Shown: piece after piece, positions 37,699 through 47,756 of the stretch | Numbering within the stretch: the stretch's first letter is position 1 | Layout: every line of letters starts with the position of its first letter | Position numbers and translations under genes: made by a program | NCBI RefSeq assembly: GCF_900110165.1 | Contig: NZ_FOCQ01000001.1 | Coordinates: 248,001-312,000 of the forward strand | Length of the DNA stretch: 64,000 bases | Direction: 5' to 3' | From: Lihuaxuella thermophila | GTDB taxonomy: Bacteria; Bacillota; Bacilli; Thermoactinomycetales; Thermoactinomycetaceae | The notes under the pieces: generated by a model | The model's database searches: none | Seen by the model: only the letters and a program-made list of their open reading frames with translations | What the model was told of the DNA's origin: nothing

Positions 37699-38118
37699 TT
37701 GAAGATATCCACAAAAGGTCGATACGGGCTGACCATCATGATGGATTTGGCAGCCCATTACGGAAAGGGTCCTGTTCCGTTAAAAAGCGTCGCTGAACGG
37801 CACGAACTTTCCGAACACTATTTGGAGCAGTTGATTGCACCGCTTAGAAATGCCGGTCTGGTACGAAGTGTACGCGGCGCCTACGGCGGTTATAAATTGG
37901 CTAAACCTCCTGAAGAAATTTCCGCCGGGGATGTGATCCGGGTGCTGGAAGGTCCGATCAGCCCGGTTGAATTTACGGAAGAGGAAGATCCGGCACGCCG
38001 CGATTTATGGAAACGGATCCGCGATGCAATCGCCAGGGAACTGGACACGACCACACTTGCGTCTCTCATCAATTTCTCACATGACGGAAACAATGATAAC
38101 TATATGTTCTATATTTAG
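37699..38118 (+). CDS. cymR: Rrf2-family cysteine metabolism repressor CymR
   Basis: 139 residues. Winged-helix Rrf2 protein nearly colinear with B. subtilis CymR: KISTKGRYGLTIMMDLA at the start, LSEHYLEQLIAPLRNAGLV, RSVRGAYGGYKL and the C-terminal YMFYI. It has no three-cysteine Fe-S motif, as expected for CymR, which instead works with CysK to repress sulfur and cysteine genes. The start is the TTG at 37699, with AGAGGTG upstream and family alignment; the ATG-less extension to 37681 is unlikely. Twelve bases separate it from the cysteine desulfurase. Confidence 0.94.
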   Translation: MKISTKGRYGLTIMMDLAAHYGKGPVPLKSVAERHELSEHYLEQLIAPLRNAGLVRSVRGAYGGYKLAKPPEEISAGDVIRVLEGPISPVEFTEEEDPARRDLWKRIRDAIARELDTTTLASLINFSHDGNNDNYMFYI

Positions 38119-38130
38119 CAGGTGAATAAG

Positions 38131-39273
38131 ATGACTATCTATCTGGATCATGCCGCAACCACACCCATTCGCCCGGAAGTGAGGGAAGCGATGCTTCCTT
38201 ATTTGGGTGAATCGTTCGGCAATCCATCCAGCATCCATCAGTTCGGACGAACGGTGCGCATGGCGATGGACCGTGCGCGCGAGCAGGTGGCCGGGGGATT
38301 GAATGCCGAACCCGGTCAAATCATCTTTACGAGCGGTGGAACGGAAGCGGATAATTTGGCCTTGATGGGTGTGGCGACGGCTTACTCGGAACAGGGAAAA
38401 AAACATATCATCACTTCCCGGATCGAGCATCATGCGATCCTGGATACATGCAGATTTATGGAACGCATGGGGTTTGAAGTCACTTACATTCCCGTGGATC
38501 GCACCGGTCTTGTCGATGTGGAAGCGCTAAAAAAAGCGATCCGTTCCACAACGGCGCTGATCTCCGTCATGTACGGCAATAATGAAGTGGGTACGCTTCA
38601 ACCCATTGAAGAAATCGGTCAAATCGCGCGGGAAAGAGGAGTTCTTTTTCATACCGATGCAGTCCAGGCTTTCGGCATGGAAGAGATCGATGTCAAAAAG
38701 CTGCCGGTCGACCTGTTATCTGTTTCCAGCCATAAGATCAATGGCCCCAAGGGAGCCGGGGCCCTGTATGTGTCGAAAAACGTGAAACTTGTCCCCCGTG
38801 CCTTTGGCGGTTCACAGGAGCGGCGGAGAAGGGCCGGAACCGAAAATGTCCCGGGAATCGTCGGATTCGGAAAAGCGGCGGAAATTGCGGCAGCGAAGAG
38901 AACCGAGCACCGCAAACAGATGCTGGAGTTGCGGGAGACCCTGATCGGAGAGCTCGCCCGGGAACGGGTCAACTTTGTGATCAATGGACATCCGAAGCGC
39001 TTTTTGCCGCACATTTTAAATGTAAGTTTTCCGGGTACGGAGACCGAAACAATGCTGATGAACCTGGATCTTGAGGGAGTTGCCTGTGCGAGCGGGTCAG
39101 CCTGTACTTCCGGAACTTTGGAGGTATCCCATGTCCTTGAGGCCATGGATTTAAGCGATGAACTCACCCGCTCAGCCATTCGGTTCAGTTTTGGCTGGGG
39201 AAATACCCTGGAAGAGATGCGGCGGACAGCAATGATCACAGCGCGGATCGTACGCCGGCTGACGATTGAATAG
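38131..39273 (+). CDS. iscS: Cysteine desulfurase (YrvO type)
   Basis: 380 residues, PLP-dependent. Mobilises sulfur from cysteine as an enzyme persulfide. The fold opens YLDHAATTPIRPEV; GGTEADNLAL, the HHAILDT histidine near 101, the PLP lysine in SSHKINGPKG near 203, and the persulfide cysteine loop ASGSACTSGTLEVSHVL near 327 are all intact. The Ser-Ala-Cys loop is of the class I (IscS/NifS) type. ATG at 38131 is six bases after AGGTG. In B. subtilis this yrvO copy partners with MnmA (trmU) for tRNA thiolation; mnmA is not visible here. Confidence 0.95.
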   Translation: MTIYLDHAATTPIRPEVREAMLPYLGESFGNPSSIHQFGRTVRMAMDRAREQVAGGLNAEPGQIIFTSGGTEADNLALMGVATAYSEQGKKHIITSRIEHHAILDTCRFMERMGFEVTYIPVDRTGLVDVEALKKAIRSTTALISVMYGNNEVGTLQPIEEIGQIARERGVLFHTDAVQAFGMEEIDVKKLPVDLLSVSSHKINGPKGAGALYVSKNVKLVPRAFGGSQERRRRAGTENVPGIVGFGKAAEIAAAKRTEHRKQMLELRETLIGELARERVNFVINGHPKRFLPHILNVSFPGTETETMLMNLDLEGVACASGSACTSGTLEVSHVLEAMDLSDELTRSAIRFSFGWGNTLEEMRRTAMITARIVRRLTIE

Positions 39274-39289
39274 AAAGGGAGAGGTGCCG

Positions 39290-39790
39290 TTGAATCTTCA
39301 CCATCTAAGCCAAATGGAGGACTGGGAGTCCGAACTGGACAATATTGACTGGAAAAAAATGCTGGAAGACATTGATCGCGCCCTTGCGGACAATTTGGCG
39401 GCCGAATTGGGTTTTCCTGCTTATGACAAATTGGAGCAAGCTTCGGAACTTGTCGTCGATGCGTATTACATCACTCATCTGTCCGACGGCCGATGGGTTT
39501 GGTGGAATCCGGAGCTGTATGCGAAAGAGGATCCCAAATACTTTGGCAGCCAAGAGGAAGCGATGGCTTTTATCGCTGATTTCCTGCAACTATCTGACGA
39601 ACAGATGGGGCAACTGGAAAAAGGGATGAGCCAAGTCACCCAAACCAAACGATGCCGCTGTTGCGAACACGAATTTAATCCGGCAGACCCGGCCCGTTCG
39701 GATTGGGATGCCGACCAGGAACAAAGCCAGTTTTGCTCCGCTGAATGTGCCATGGAAACCGTGCTCACTGAGTTGAAAGAGGATTTTTAG
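39290..39790 (+). CDS. Hypothetical protein with C-terminal Cys cluster
   Basis: 166 residues, acidic. The N-terminal two thirds are predicted helical/beta without a recognised fold; it contains a tryptophan-rich segment DGRWVWWNPELY near residue 72. The C-terminus has TKRCRCCEHEF and, 25 residues later, QFCSAECAME, a CXXC-CXXXC arrangement like a treble-clef zinc site. I read the start as the TTG at 39290, preceded by GGGAGAGGTG; a TTG at 39266 overlaps iscS without a ribosome-binding site. It sits between iscS and recD2 and is probably co-transcribed. Not recognised. Confidence 0.7.
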   Translation: MNLHHLSQMEDWESELDNIDWKKMLEDIDRALADNLAAELGFPAYDKLEQASELVVDAYYITHLSDGRWVWWNPELYAKEDPKYFGSQEEAMAFIADFLQLSDEQMGQLEKGMSQVTQTKRCRCCEHEFNPADPARSDWDADQEQSQFCSAECAMETVLTELKEDF

Positions 39791-39879
39791 CGGTTTGGAT
39801 GCAGTTGCCGCCGGTCTGGATGACCTCTTGAGCGAGGTCATTTTTCAATCACTCCTGGGAAAAGTAAAAGGTGAGTAGC

Positions 39880-42144
39880 GTGGAGAGGAACCAATCACAA
39901 TTGGACCTGTTTGCTGAAAGCTATGTAAAAGGCTCCATTGTGCAGGAAATCTTTTATAACGAAGAAAATGGTTACGGCGTTTATCTGATGCGGGTCACTG
40001 AAGCATCGGAAGAATTGGAGACGAAGGAAATTACCGTCGTCGGACATCTCTTGCGCCCTCATGAGGATGAAGTTTATACCTGTTATGGCCAGTGGCGGGA
40101 ACATCCCAAGTTCGGCCGCCAATATCATGTCAACCGGGCCAAGAAGGAACTGCCGCGCTCCAAAGATGCCATCATCAAATATCTATCCAGCGGATTGTTT
40201 GAGGGTGTAGGAAAAAAGACGGCCGAGAAAATCGTCGAGCATTTGGGAACCGATGCTTTGGAAAAAATCGCAGCCAATCCTGACGTACTCACAGACATAA
40301 AAGGTGTCACGCCGGCAAGGGCACAGACGATTGCGGACAGTCTGCATGAACATCAAGCTTTGGAGCAGGCGATGGTATTTTTGTACCAATTTGGAATGGG
40401 GCCCGCACTGGCGCTCAAAATTGTACAGACCTATAAACACCACACCATTACCATCATCAAGGAAAACCCCTACCGGTTGATTGATGACATTGACGGAGTG
40501 GGTTTTCGGCGAGCCGATGAAATCGCCAAACAGCAGGGATTGGCTGAAGACTCCCCGGAACGGTTTCAAGCGGCTGTCATGTTTGTCATGAAGGAGTCTG
40601 CTTTATCGGACGGACATGTGTATTTAACCTGGGAAGAATTGAATGAAAAAGTGGATGACTTGCTCGGCAGCGAGGCAGTCGCATTGTTTACGGATGAGGT
40701 GCGTGAACAATGTTTGACCGGCATGGTGGATGAGGAACGTCTCATTCTTGAAGACGACCGTTACTACCTTCCTTCGCTCTATTATGCCGAATACGGACTG
40801 GCCATGCGGGTTAAAGATCTGCTCGCCCATCAGGTGGATACCGCTTTCCCTGTTTCCGAACTTTACCGGGTGATCGGCGAAGTGGAAGAAGAATGGCAGA
40901 TCGCTTACGCCGAGCGGCAACGGGAAGCGATGATCACCGCTCTCTCCTCTTCGCTTATGATTTTGACCGGAGGGCCGGGGACGGGGAAAACGACAGTGAT
41001 CCGCGGAATTTGCCAGATGTTCGCACGTCTCCATGAGATTTCCATCGATCCCGATGATTACGAAGGCACCGACAAACCCTTCCCCATTCGTTTGGCCGCT
41101 CCTACCGGCCGGGCAGCCAAGCGAATGGCAGAAACGACCGGGTTGCCCGCGATGACCATTCACCGCTTGCTGGGCTGGAAAGGTGATTTTTTTGAACATC
41201 ATGCCGATCATCCCATTGAAGGTTCACTGCTGATTATCGATGAGGTTTCCATGTTGGACATATGGCTGGCCAATCAATTATTCCGGGCCGTTCCCAAGGG
41301 GATGCAAGTCATTTTGGTTGGGGATCAGGATCAATTGCCGTCTGTGGGACCCGGCCAGGTGCTGCATCATCTGCTACAGGTCAAAGAGATTCCGCGCGTC
41401 GAGTTGACTGAAATATTCCGGCAAGCAGAAGATTCTTCCATTATCCGGTTGGCTCATTCGCTCAAAAACGGGGAAGTTCCTGATGACCTGTTGGAACGAC
41501 ATCCCGATCGGCGTTTTTTTTCATGCAAGCGGGATCAGGCGCTCAGCGTCATCGTACAGACGGTCGAGAGTGCTGTTCAGAAAGGTTACGCGTTATTTGA
41601 CGTGCAAGTGCTCGCGCCCATCTATAAAGGTCCTGTCGGTGTGGAAAGAATCAATCAGGAGATTCAACAGGCCCTCAATCCCAAAACTCCGGACAAAAAG
41701 GAGATATCCTGGGGAGAATCGGTCTTCAGGCTGGGGGATAAGGTTTTGCAGCTTGTCAACCATTCCGAACATCCCATTTACAACGGGGATATGGGCATCA
41801 TCTGTGCCATTGATGAACAGGCCGGTGCAGATCAGCCCGTCTTATGGGTGCAATATGACCGGCTGGAAGTTCCCTATAAGAGAAACCAGTTAAACCAGAT
41901 TTCCCTGGCGTACGCCTGTTCGGTACACAAGGCGCAGGGCTCTGAGTTTTCCATTGTCATTTTTCCCGTTTTGCACGCCTACCGCCGCATGTTAAAGAGA
42001 AATTTGATCTATACCGCCATTACGAGAAGCAAATCATATTTGATCATGTGCGGGGAAAAGGAAGCATTTGTGGAGGGAATCAAGCAGCAAAGAGGAGAAG
42101 AACGGAACAGCCGCTTAAAGGATTTGATCGAGGAAGATTGGTGA
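39880..42144 (+). CDS. recD2: RecD2-type ATP-dependent DNA helicase (YrrC)
   Basis: About 754 residues. An N-terminal OB-like domain (QEIFYNEENGYGVYLMRV) and tandem helix-hairpin-helix modules (GLFEGVGKKTAEKIVEHLG near 105; DDIDGVGFRRADEIA near 205) precede the superfamily 1B helicase: Walker A TGGPGTGKTTVI near 368, LIIDEVSMLD near 450, VGDQDQLPSVGPG, and the C-terminal AYACSVHKAQGSEFS and YTAITRSKSY. Lacks RecBC partners, as for RecD2. The GTG at 39880 is five bases after AAAGGTGA; a GTG at 39871 lies inside that site. Same gene order as B. subtilis. Confidence 0.93.
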   Translation: MERNQSQLDLFAESYVKGSIVQEIFYNEENGYGVYLMRVTEASEELETKEITVVGHLLRPHEDEVYTCYGQWREHPKFGRQYHVNRAKKELPRSKDAIIKYLSSGLFEGVGKKTAEKIVEHLGTDALEKIAANPDVLTDIKGVTPARAQTIADSLHEHQALEQAMVFLYQFGMGPALALKIVQTYKHHTITIIKENPYRLIDDIDGVGFRRADEIAKQQGLAEDSPERFQAAVMFVMKESALSDGHVYLTWEELNEKVDDLLGSEAVALFTDEVREQCLTGMVDEERLILEDDRYYLPSLYYAEYGLAMRVKDLLAHQVDTAFPVSELYRVIGEVEEEWQIAYAERQREAMITALSSSLMILTGGPGTGKTTVIRGICQMFARLHEISIDPDDYEGTDKPFPIRLAAPTGRAAKRMAETTGLPAMTIHRLLGWKGDFFEHHADHPIEGSLLIIDEVSMLDIWLANQLFRAVPKGMQVILVGDQDQLPSVGPGQVLHHLLQVKEIPRVELTEIFRQAEDSSIIRLAHSLKNGEVPDDLLERHPDRRFFSCKRDQALSVIVQTVESAVQKGYALFDVQVLAPIYKGPVGVERINQEIQQALNPKTPDKKEISWGESVFRLGDKVLQLVNHSEHPIYNGDMGIICAIDEQAGADQPVLWVQYDRLEVPYKRNQLNQISLAYACSVHKAQGSEFSIVIFPVLHAYRRMLKRNLIYTAITRSKSYLIMCGEKEAFVEGIKQQRGEERNSRLKDLIEEDW

Positions 42145-42234
42145 TTGGTTTGACACAGGCTGCTGGTAACAAGTACCCTACATGCCTCCCCTCCGCTGAT
42201 CCATACTAAGGATAGCGGAAGGAGGCGATTCCTT

Positions 42235-42738
42235 TTGCGTAAATCCCAGGAAGTGATCGGCCTTCCCATCATTCATCTCTCTTCCGGCAAAAAGATCGGA
42301 ACGGTCACAGATCTTCTCTTTGACGGTTCCCAGCAACTTCGCGGAGTACTCGTGGAGAACGGAGGTTTCCTTAAAAAAAGAAGGTATATTCCGGCCGAAA
42401 GCATCACTTCGATTGGCAAAGATGCAGTGATTGTGGACAACATGCATGCCGTTCTTCCGCTTGATTCGGTCGCTGAACAATGGACGGGCATTTTGTCCGG
42501 TCACAAGCGGCTCAAGGGGCGTCCTGTCGTTTTATCCAATGGCTGCGAAATCGGGATGATTGAAAATGTGTATTTTTTGGAAGAAGTGGGAACCCTGATA
42601 GGGTACGAGATCTCAGACGGAATTTTGAATGATCTGAGACAGGGACGGAAAATGCTGAAATCGACGCAGCCTCTCATCTGGGGAGAAGATGTATTGATCG
42701 CCTCCGCAGATCAGGTTCAAGTACAGGATGCCAGATGA
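42235..42738 (+). CDS. PRC-barrel domain protein (YrrD-like)
   Basis: 167 residues forming two PRC-barrel repeats: GLPIIHLSSGKKIGTVTDLLFD near 9-30 and GRPVVLSNGCEIGMIENVYF near 95-115. PRC barrels are small beta-barrels found in photosynthetic reaction centres and ribosome-maturation protein RimM; the Bacillus YrrD copy has no known role. TTG start with GGAGG about ten bases upstream. Follows recD2 as in B. subtilis. Confidence 0.82.
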   Translation: MRKSQEVIGLPIIHLSSGKKIGTVTDLLFDGSQQLRGVLVENGGFLKKRRYIPAESITSIGKDAVIVDNMHAVLPLDSVAEQWTGILSGHKRLKGRPVVLSNGCEIGMIENVYFLEEVGTLIGYEISDGILNDLRQGRKMLKSTQPLIWGEDVLIASADQVQVQDAR

Positions 42739-42753
42739 AAGAAGGGAAAATGC

Positions 42754-42954
42754 ATGATCTTTCGTTGTCCCAACTGCAATTCACACGACCTGGGAAAAGT
42801 GGGGACAAACCAACTTTACTGTTGGAATTGTTTTATCGAAATGACCATGGAAAACGGCCGTATCTCCTCGGTATACCAAGTGGAAGAAGATGGGAGCCTC
42901 AGCTCGCTGAATGATCTTTTTTTGGAAGGCCCGGACCCATCCTGCACGGTCTGA
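42754..42954 (+). CDS. Small zinc-ribbon protein
   Basis: 66 residues. Two zinc knuckles, FRCPNCNSHDLG and LYCWNCFIEM, about 14 residues apart, make a classic zinc ribbon; the rest is an acidic tail. Position between yrrD-like and yrzQ-like genes suggests the B. subtilis yrzR counterpart, inferred from order only. Sixteen bases after the preceding stop, probably one operon. Confidence 0.75.
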   Translation: MIFRCPNCNSHDLGKVGTNQLYCWNCFIEMTMENGRISSVYQVEEDGSLSSLNDLFLEGPDPSCTV

Positions 42955-42978
42955 CCAGTTGGCAAAGGGGGAGATTCC

Positions 42979-43185
42979 ATGCGTCGCCAAACCGTCTTCA
43001 CGATGATTCTCGGAGGCTTGCTGGCGTTGATTGCATCCCGGTGGGTGCGTCCGAGAAACCGAATGGATCTGATCCGTCGGGCAGTATCGATGGGAAGGGA
43101 AATTCGGCAAAATGTGTTTTTCGGCCGTCTTGTTTCCGGAGCGGTGGCCAGAAAGCTGCTTCGTCGCTTTCAATGGGCTAGATAG
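42979..43185 (+). CDS. Small basic membrane-anchored protein (DUF3918/YrzQ-like)
   Basis: 68 residues: one N-terminal hydrophobic helix (TVFTMILGGLLALIASRW) and an arginine-rich cytoplasmic tail. A GGGGGAG lies upstream of the ATG. Gene order and layout resemble YrzQ; function unknown. A terminator follows within ten bases. Confidence 0.6.
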   Translation: MRRQTVFTMILGGLLALIASRWVRPRNRMDLIRRAVSMGREIRQNVFFGRLVSGAVARKLLRRFQWAR

Positions 43186-43190
43186 CATGG

Positions 43191-43228
43191 AAAGCCTCTG
43201 GGCATCTTTTGTCCGGAGGCTTTTCTTT
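43191..43228 (+). terminator. Terminator after the small membrane protein gene
   Basis: AAAGCCTC and GAGGCTTT form an 8-bp stem with partial inner pairing, followed by TCTTTT. Confidence 0.7.
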
Positions 43229-43296
43229 TGGACATAAAAAAACCGCTTTTTTCATATCTTATGGGTAAGCTGGTCCATATTGGAGGGAAACTGCCA

Positions 43297-44367
43297 GTGG
43301 AACGTTTCAGCGATTCGCGAAGATTGACCACAGCCCTATTTATCTTGGTTCTGCTGGGGATTCTATTTTTGTTATTTCAAATGGGTCCGTACATTCGCAT
43401 TCTTTTTTCATTTTTAAAAGCAGTGCTTGGACCCTTTTTTATTGCGATGATCATCTCTTATCTGTTGAATCCGGTCGTCAACCTGCTCAGTCAGCGGGCA
43501 GTTCCGCGCTCCATTGCCGTGCTTTTGATCTATACCCTGTTTATCGTTTCAGTCGTTACCCTGATCATCAATATGCTTCCCTTATTGGAAAAGCAGATTT
43601 ACGAACTTGCCGAACATCTTCCTGAATGGAACGCCCAGTTTCAACGGATGATTCAAGAATATAACGACCACAGTAAAGATTTTCTGCCCATCAGCATACA
43701 GGCCGGCATTCAGAAGTCACTCACCCGTCTTGAACAGGGAATCGGAGACTGGGTAGGAGACATGATGAGCGGCATCAGCAGTACGCTGAATCAGATATTT
43801 ATCGCTTTTATTATTCCGTTTCTCGCCTTTTACATGATGAAGGATGCGAAAGGCATTGAAAAATCACTCATGGCTTTGCTTCCCGGGAGTAGGCGGAGAG
43901 AGATCGTCCGGTTGTTCCGGGATTTGGATCATGCACTGGGCAATTATATTCGCGGCCAACTGCTGGTCTGCCTCGTTGTCGGACTGCTGGCATATCTCGG
44001 CTATCTCCTCATCGGATTGCCGTACGCGCTTCTCCTGGCTGCCATCGTCAGCGTCTTCAACTTGATCCCCTATCTGGGCCCCATTTTCGGTGCCATTCCG
44101 GCCGTTTTGGTGGCGCTGACTGAATCGAAAGAGATGGTGATCGCTGTCATCATTGTCAATATGATTGTCCAAATGCTTGAGGGGAATCTGATTTCCCCGC
44201 AAATTGTCGGGCGCTCTCTTCACTTGCATCCACTGATGATCATCTTTGCTCTTCTGGTTGGCGGGGAAATCGGAGGAATCCTCGGCCTGCTGTTTGCCGT
44301 TCCCGTCTTCGCCATGGGGAAAGTGGTGACAGAGCACATCATCACCCATTACCTTCACCGGGTATAG
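43297..44367 (+). CDS. AI-2E family transporter (YrrI-like)
   Basis: 356 residues with about eight transmembrane helices. The family signature FNLIPYLGPIFGAIPAVLVAL lies near residue 250-270, and GNLISPQIVGRSLHLHP plus ALLVGGEIGGILGLLFAVP near 305-345. The extracytoplasmic domain between helices 3 and 4 (about 105-170) is present. Members export or exchange small solutes or cations; few are characterised, and a role in autoinducer export cannot be assumed. The GTG at 43297 is nine bases after GGAGGG and gives the length of YrrI; the frame is open 69 bases further upstream. Confidence 0.87.
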   Translation: MERFSDSRRLTTALFILVLLGILFLLFQMGPYIRILFSFLKAVLGPFFIAMIISYLLNPVVNLLSQRAVPRSIAVLLIYTLFIVSVVTLIINMLPLLEKQIYELAEHLPEWNAQFQRMIQEYNDHSKDFLPISIQAGIQKSLTRLEQGIGDWVGDMMSGISSTLNQIFIAFIIPFLAFYMMKDAKGIEKSLMALLPGSRRREIVRLFRDLDHALGNYIRGQLLVCLVVGLLAYLGYLLIGLPYALLLAAIVSVFNLIPYLGPIFGAIPAVLVALTESKEMVIAVIIVNMIVQMLEGNLISPQIVGRSLHLHPLMIIFALLVGGEIGGILGLLFAVPVFAMGKVVTEHIITHYLHRV

Positions 44368-44403
44368 CTTTTTACAAAAAATGATATAATTGAGGGTGTG
44401 CAG

Positions 44404-44433
44404 TTTACACCTGTTATTTTTTTTGTTTATAAT
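44404..44433 (+). promoter_or_regulatory. Promoter of alaS
   Basis: TTTACA (44404-44409), 18-base spacer, TATAAT (44428-44433). Confidence 0.75.
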
Positions 44434-44439
44434 AAAAAC

Positions 44440-44745
44440 ATCTTAAAGGGGAGCTCAACAACCGCATATCGGGCAACATGAAGATGGAACCGAGCGATTC
44501 TGTCCCCGCCAGAGAGGAAGGCCCAAGGGCTGGAAGGCTTTCCCGGACCCGACGGTGTCGCGGCCAGTTCCGGAGTGCAGTTAATCTCTGCCGGCGCCAG
44601 TGCCGTTATCCAGCGTAAATGAAGTGACCGGTCTGTCTACATACCTGCCATGCTGGCAAGCCCTTGCAGGTCATATAGATAGCGGTAATAAGGGTGGTAC
44701 CGCGGGAAGCCTTCTCGTCCCTTTTTAAAGGGAGGGAAGGCTTTT
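44440..44745 (+). promoter_or_regulatory. T-box leader of alaS, Ala specifier likely
   Basis: The T-box AAGGGTGGTACCGCGGG is at 44690-44706. The terminator pairs AAGCCTTCTCGTCCCT with AGGGAGGGAAGGCTT (44707-44743) and runs into T residues. In stem I GGAAGGCC pairs with GGCTTTCC, and GGAAC (44486-44490) with GTTCC (44567-44571). GCC at 44563-44565, next to that lower stem, is an alanine codon and a plausible specifier. Hand-folded, so the specifier is less certain than the class. Confidence 0.9.
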
Positions 44746-44788
44746 GGTTTTTTCTCCGATGAACAAATGGAAATGGAGGGTTTTTCAG

Positions 44789-47413
44789 ATGAAAGCATAT
44801 GAAATTAGGCGGAAATTTCTTGATTTCTTCGTCGAAAAAGGGCATAAAGTAGAACCAAGCGCTTCCCTTGTTCCTGTCGATGACCCCAGTTTGCTGTGGA
44901 TTAACAGCGGCGTGGCGACACTGAAAAAATATTTTGACGGGCGTCTCACTCCGGAAAATCCACGAATTGCCAATTCGCAAAAATCGATCCGAACCAACGA
45001 TATCGAAAACGTGGGTTATACGGCGCGCCACCATACGTTCTTTGAAATGTTGGGCAACTTCTCCATCGGCGATTATTTTAAGGAAGAGGCCATCACCTGG
45101 GCCTGGGAGTTTCTGACCAGCCCCAAATGGATGGGGCTCGCCCCTGAAAAACTGTCTGTCACCATTCACCCGGAAGATGATGAAGCGTACCGCATCTGGC
45201 ATGAAAAAATCGGCATCCCCGATGAACGGATCGTGAGACTGGAGGACAATTTCTGGGATATCGGGGAAGGACCCTGCGGCCCGAACTCCGAGATCTTCTA
45301 TGACCGCGGGGAAGCGTTCGGCGATCTGTCTGATCCCGAATGTTATCCGGGTGGAGAAAACGAGCGGTTCCTGGAAATTTGGAATCTGGTATTCTCCCAG
45401 TACAACCATAACCCGGACGGCAGTTATACACCTCTGCCGAGGAAAAACATCGATACCGGAATGGGCTTGGAACGGATGGCATCGGTCATGCAGAATGTCC
45501 CCACCAACTATGACACCGACTTGTTCCAGCCGATCATCCAGGCAACCTGTGAGAAAGCAGGTGTGGAATACGGCAAAGACCAGGAAACGGATATTGCGCT
45601 CAAAGTGATCGCCGACCACATTCGCACGATTGTCTTTGCCGTCGGTGACGGGGTACTCCCCTCCAATGAAGGCCGCGGATATGTACTTCGCCGCCTCTTG
45701 CGCCGCGCTGTTCGTTATGGGCGGAAACTGGGCATGGAGCGCCCGTTCTTATATGAACTGACCGGTATTGTCGCAGAGATCATGAAGGATTACTACCCCG
45801 AGCCGGTCGATAAGAAAGATTTTATCGAACGCGTCATCCGGGGCGAAGAAGAGCGTTTTCTCGAGACGCTGACCGAAGGGTTGAAGATCCTGGAGGAGAT
45901 GGTGAACGAGGCTAAAGAGGTAGGCAAAAAGGAGATCTCTGGTGAAGAAGCTTTCAAACTGTACGACACTTACGGTTTCCCCATCGATCTGACGGAGGAT
46001 TTCGCGCGTGAACACGGTCTGGCCGTGGACCGGGAAGGCTTTGAACAGGAAATGGCCACACAACGCGAACGTGCCCGTGCAGCCCGCCAGGATGTGGACA
46101 GCATGAAAGTCCAGGGGGGGGCTTTGGCAAACCTCGAAGTGAAAAGCCAATTTGTCGGCTACACGGAACTGGAAAAAGAAACCCGGATCGCTGCAATCAT
46201 CTATGAAGATCAGTTGGTGGATATTCTGGGCGCAGGGAAAAAAGGTCTGGTCATCTTAGAAGAGACTCCTTTTTATGCAGAAAGCGGCGGGCAAGTGGCC
46301 GATCGCGGCACCATCACGACCCATACGGCCAAACTCCGGGTGGAAGATGTGCAAAAAGGGCCGCGGGGTGAGCATGTGCACACGGTGGTCGTTGAATCGG
46401 GATCGATTCGCCAGGGGGACACCGCCTTTGCTTCCGTCGATCATTCTTTGCGCTCCGAAACGGTGAAAAACCATACGGCTACCCACTTGTTGCACAAAGC
46501 TCTCAAAGAAGTGCTGGGTGAACACGTCAACCAGGCCGGATCGCTGGTTGCCCCGGATCGCCTTCGTTTTGACTTTACGCATATCGGGGCGATGACCGAT
46601 GAAGAATTGCGCGAAGTGGAAAAGCGCGTAAATGAGCAAGTTTGGGTAAATACTAAAGTTGAAACCATGATCAAACCGCTTGCTGAAGCGAAGGCGATGG
46701 GAGCCATGGCCTTGTTTGGCGAGAAATATGGGGAAGTCGTCCGTGTTGTCCGGGTCGGTGACTACAGCTTGGAACTGTGCGGCGGCACCCATGTAAACAG
46801 CACAGGTGAAATCGGCTTGTTTAAAATCATGAGCGAGAGCGGAATCGGATCCGGAATCCGCCGGATTGAAGCGGCAACCGGCAGACGCGCATTCGCCTTC
46901 CTGGAACAGCAGGTGGAGTGGCTGAAAGCTGCCGCCGGGCTTTTAAAAACAAACCCTCAGGAAGTGGCAGAACGGATCGCCGGGCTACAGGAAAAAATGA
47001 GAGAGTTGTCGCGTGAAAACGAATCGCTTCGCGCCAAACTGAATCAGAGAGCCGCATCCGAACTGCTGGAGCGGGTCCGGGAGGTTTCAGGTGTTCCGGT
47101 GCTCAGTGTGCAAGTTGAAGCCAAGGATATGGAACAACTTCGCTCGATGATGGATGATCTTCGTCAAAAACTGCAAGAAGGAGTTATTGTCCTTGGAGCG
47201 GTGTCAGGAGAAAAAGTTCAATTTGTCGCTTCTGTTTCTCCAAAATATGTTCAAGCGGGCCTTCATGCGGGTAAATTAATAAAAGAAGTTGCCAGCATCT
47301 GTGGTGGAGGAGGTGGAGGCCGCCCCGACATGGCACAAGCAGGCGGAAAACAGCCTGATCGCTTGCCGGCCGCCTTGGAAAGAGTCTTTGAATGGCTCCC
47401 GACACAATTGTAA
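44789..47413 (+). CDS. alaS: Alanyl-tRNA synthetase
   Basis: 874 residues. Class II core: motif 1 [15 protein letters not shown], motif 2 [20 protein letters not shown] near 85, motif 3 GMGLERMA near 225. The editing domain carries [12 protein letters not shown] near 557 and the matching CGGTHV near 667. A coiled-coil and a C-terminal C-Ala domain with the glycine-rich [17 protein letters not shown] near 835 close the protein. The start is the ATG at 44789, nine bases after GGAGG. Leads the alaS-ireB-ruvX cluster. Confidence 0.97.
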   Translation: MKAYEIRRKFLDFFVEKGHKVEPSASLVPVDDPSLLWINSGVATLKKYFDGRLTPENPRIANSQKSIRTNDIENVGYTARHHTFFEMLGNFSIGDYFKEEAITWAWEFLTSPKWMGLAPEKLSVTIHPEDDEAYRIWHEKIGIPDERIVRLEDNFWDIGEGPCGPNSEIFYDRGEAFGDLSDPECYPGGENERFLEIWNLVFSQYNHNPDGSYTPLPRKNIDTGMGLERMASVMQNVPTNYDTDLFQPIIQATCEKAGVEYGKDQETDIALKVIADHIRTIVFAVGDGVLPSNEGRGYVLRRLLRRAVRYGRKLGMERPFLYELTGIVAEIMKDYYPEPVDKKDFIERVIRGEEERFLETLTEGLKILEEMVNEAKEVGKKEISGEEAFKLYDTYGFPIDLTEDFAREHGLAVDREGFEQEMATQRERARAARQDVDSMKVQGGALANLEVKSQFVGYTELEKETRIAAIIYEDQLVDILGAGKKGLVILEETPFYAESGGQVADRGTITTHTAKLRVEDVQKGPRGEHVHTVVVESGSIRQGDTAFASVDHSLRSETVKNHTATHLLHKALKEVLGEHVNQAGSLVAPDRLRFDFTHIGAMTDEELREVEKRVNEQVWVNTKVETMIKPLAEAKAMGAMALFGEKYGEVVRVVRVGDYSLELCGGTHVNSTGEIGLFKIMSESGIGSGIRRIEAATGRRAFAFLEQQVEWLKAAAGLLKTNPQEVAERIAGLQEKMRELSRENESLRAKLNQRAASELLERVREVSGVPVLSVQVEAKDMEQLRSMMDDLRQKLQEGVIVLGAVSGEKVQFVASVSPKYVQAGLHAGKLIKEVASICGGGGGGRPDMAQAGGKQPDRLPAALERVFEWLPTQL

Positions 47414-47481
47414 GGGCGAAAAGGATACGAAAGCTTGAGGACGAAATCAAATAAAGAGCTGGTCATCCAAAGAGAGAGGTT

Positions 47482-47742
47482 GTGAGATCATCCATGGATG
47501 AAACGATGAAATTTAATTTTCGGGGAGATCAAGAAGCAGATCCGAAAGAAATATTGCTTTTGGTCTACGAAGCGTTGAAGGAGAAAGGTTACAACCCGAT
47601 CAATCAGATCGTTGGATATCTCATTTCCGGAGACCCCGCTTATATTCCGCGCCATAACAACGCGCGCACGCTCATCCGCAAATTGGAGCGGGATGAAATC
47701 ATCGAGGAACTGGTCAAGTCTTATTTGGAGTCGAACAGCTAG
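47482..47742 (+). CDS. ireB: IreB family regulatory phosphoprotein (YrzL)
   Basis: 86 residues, UPF0297. The family core is intact: KFNFRGDQ, then [39 protein letters not shown] and a C-terminal ELVKSYL. In Enterococcus the homologue is phosphorylated by the IreK kinase and affects cephalosporin resistance. The GTG at 47482 aligns with the B. subtilis N-terminus; an ATG at 47494 is an alternative. Part of the alaS-ireB-ruvX order. Confidence 0.92.
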   Translation: MRSSMDETMKFNFRGDQEADPKEILLLVYEALKEKGYNPINQIVGYLISGDPAYIPRHNNARTLIRKLERDEIIEELVKSYLESNS

Positions 47743-47756
47743 AAAGGGATTTCATC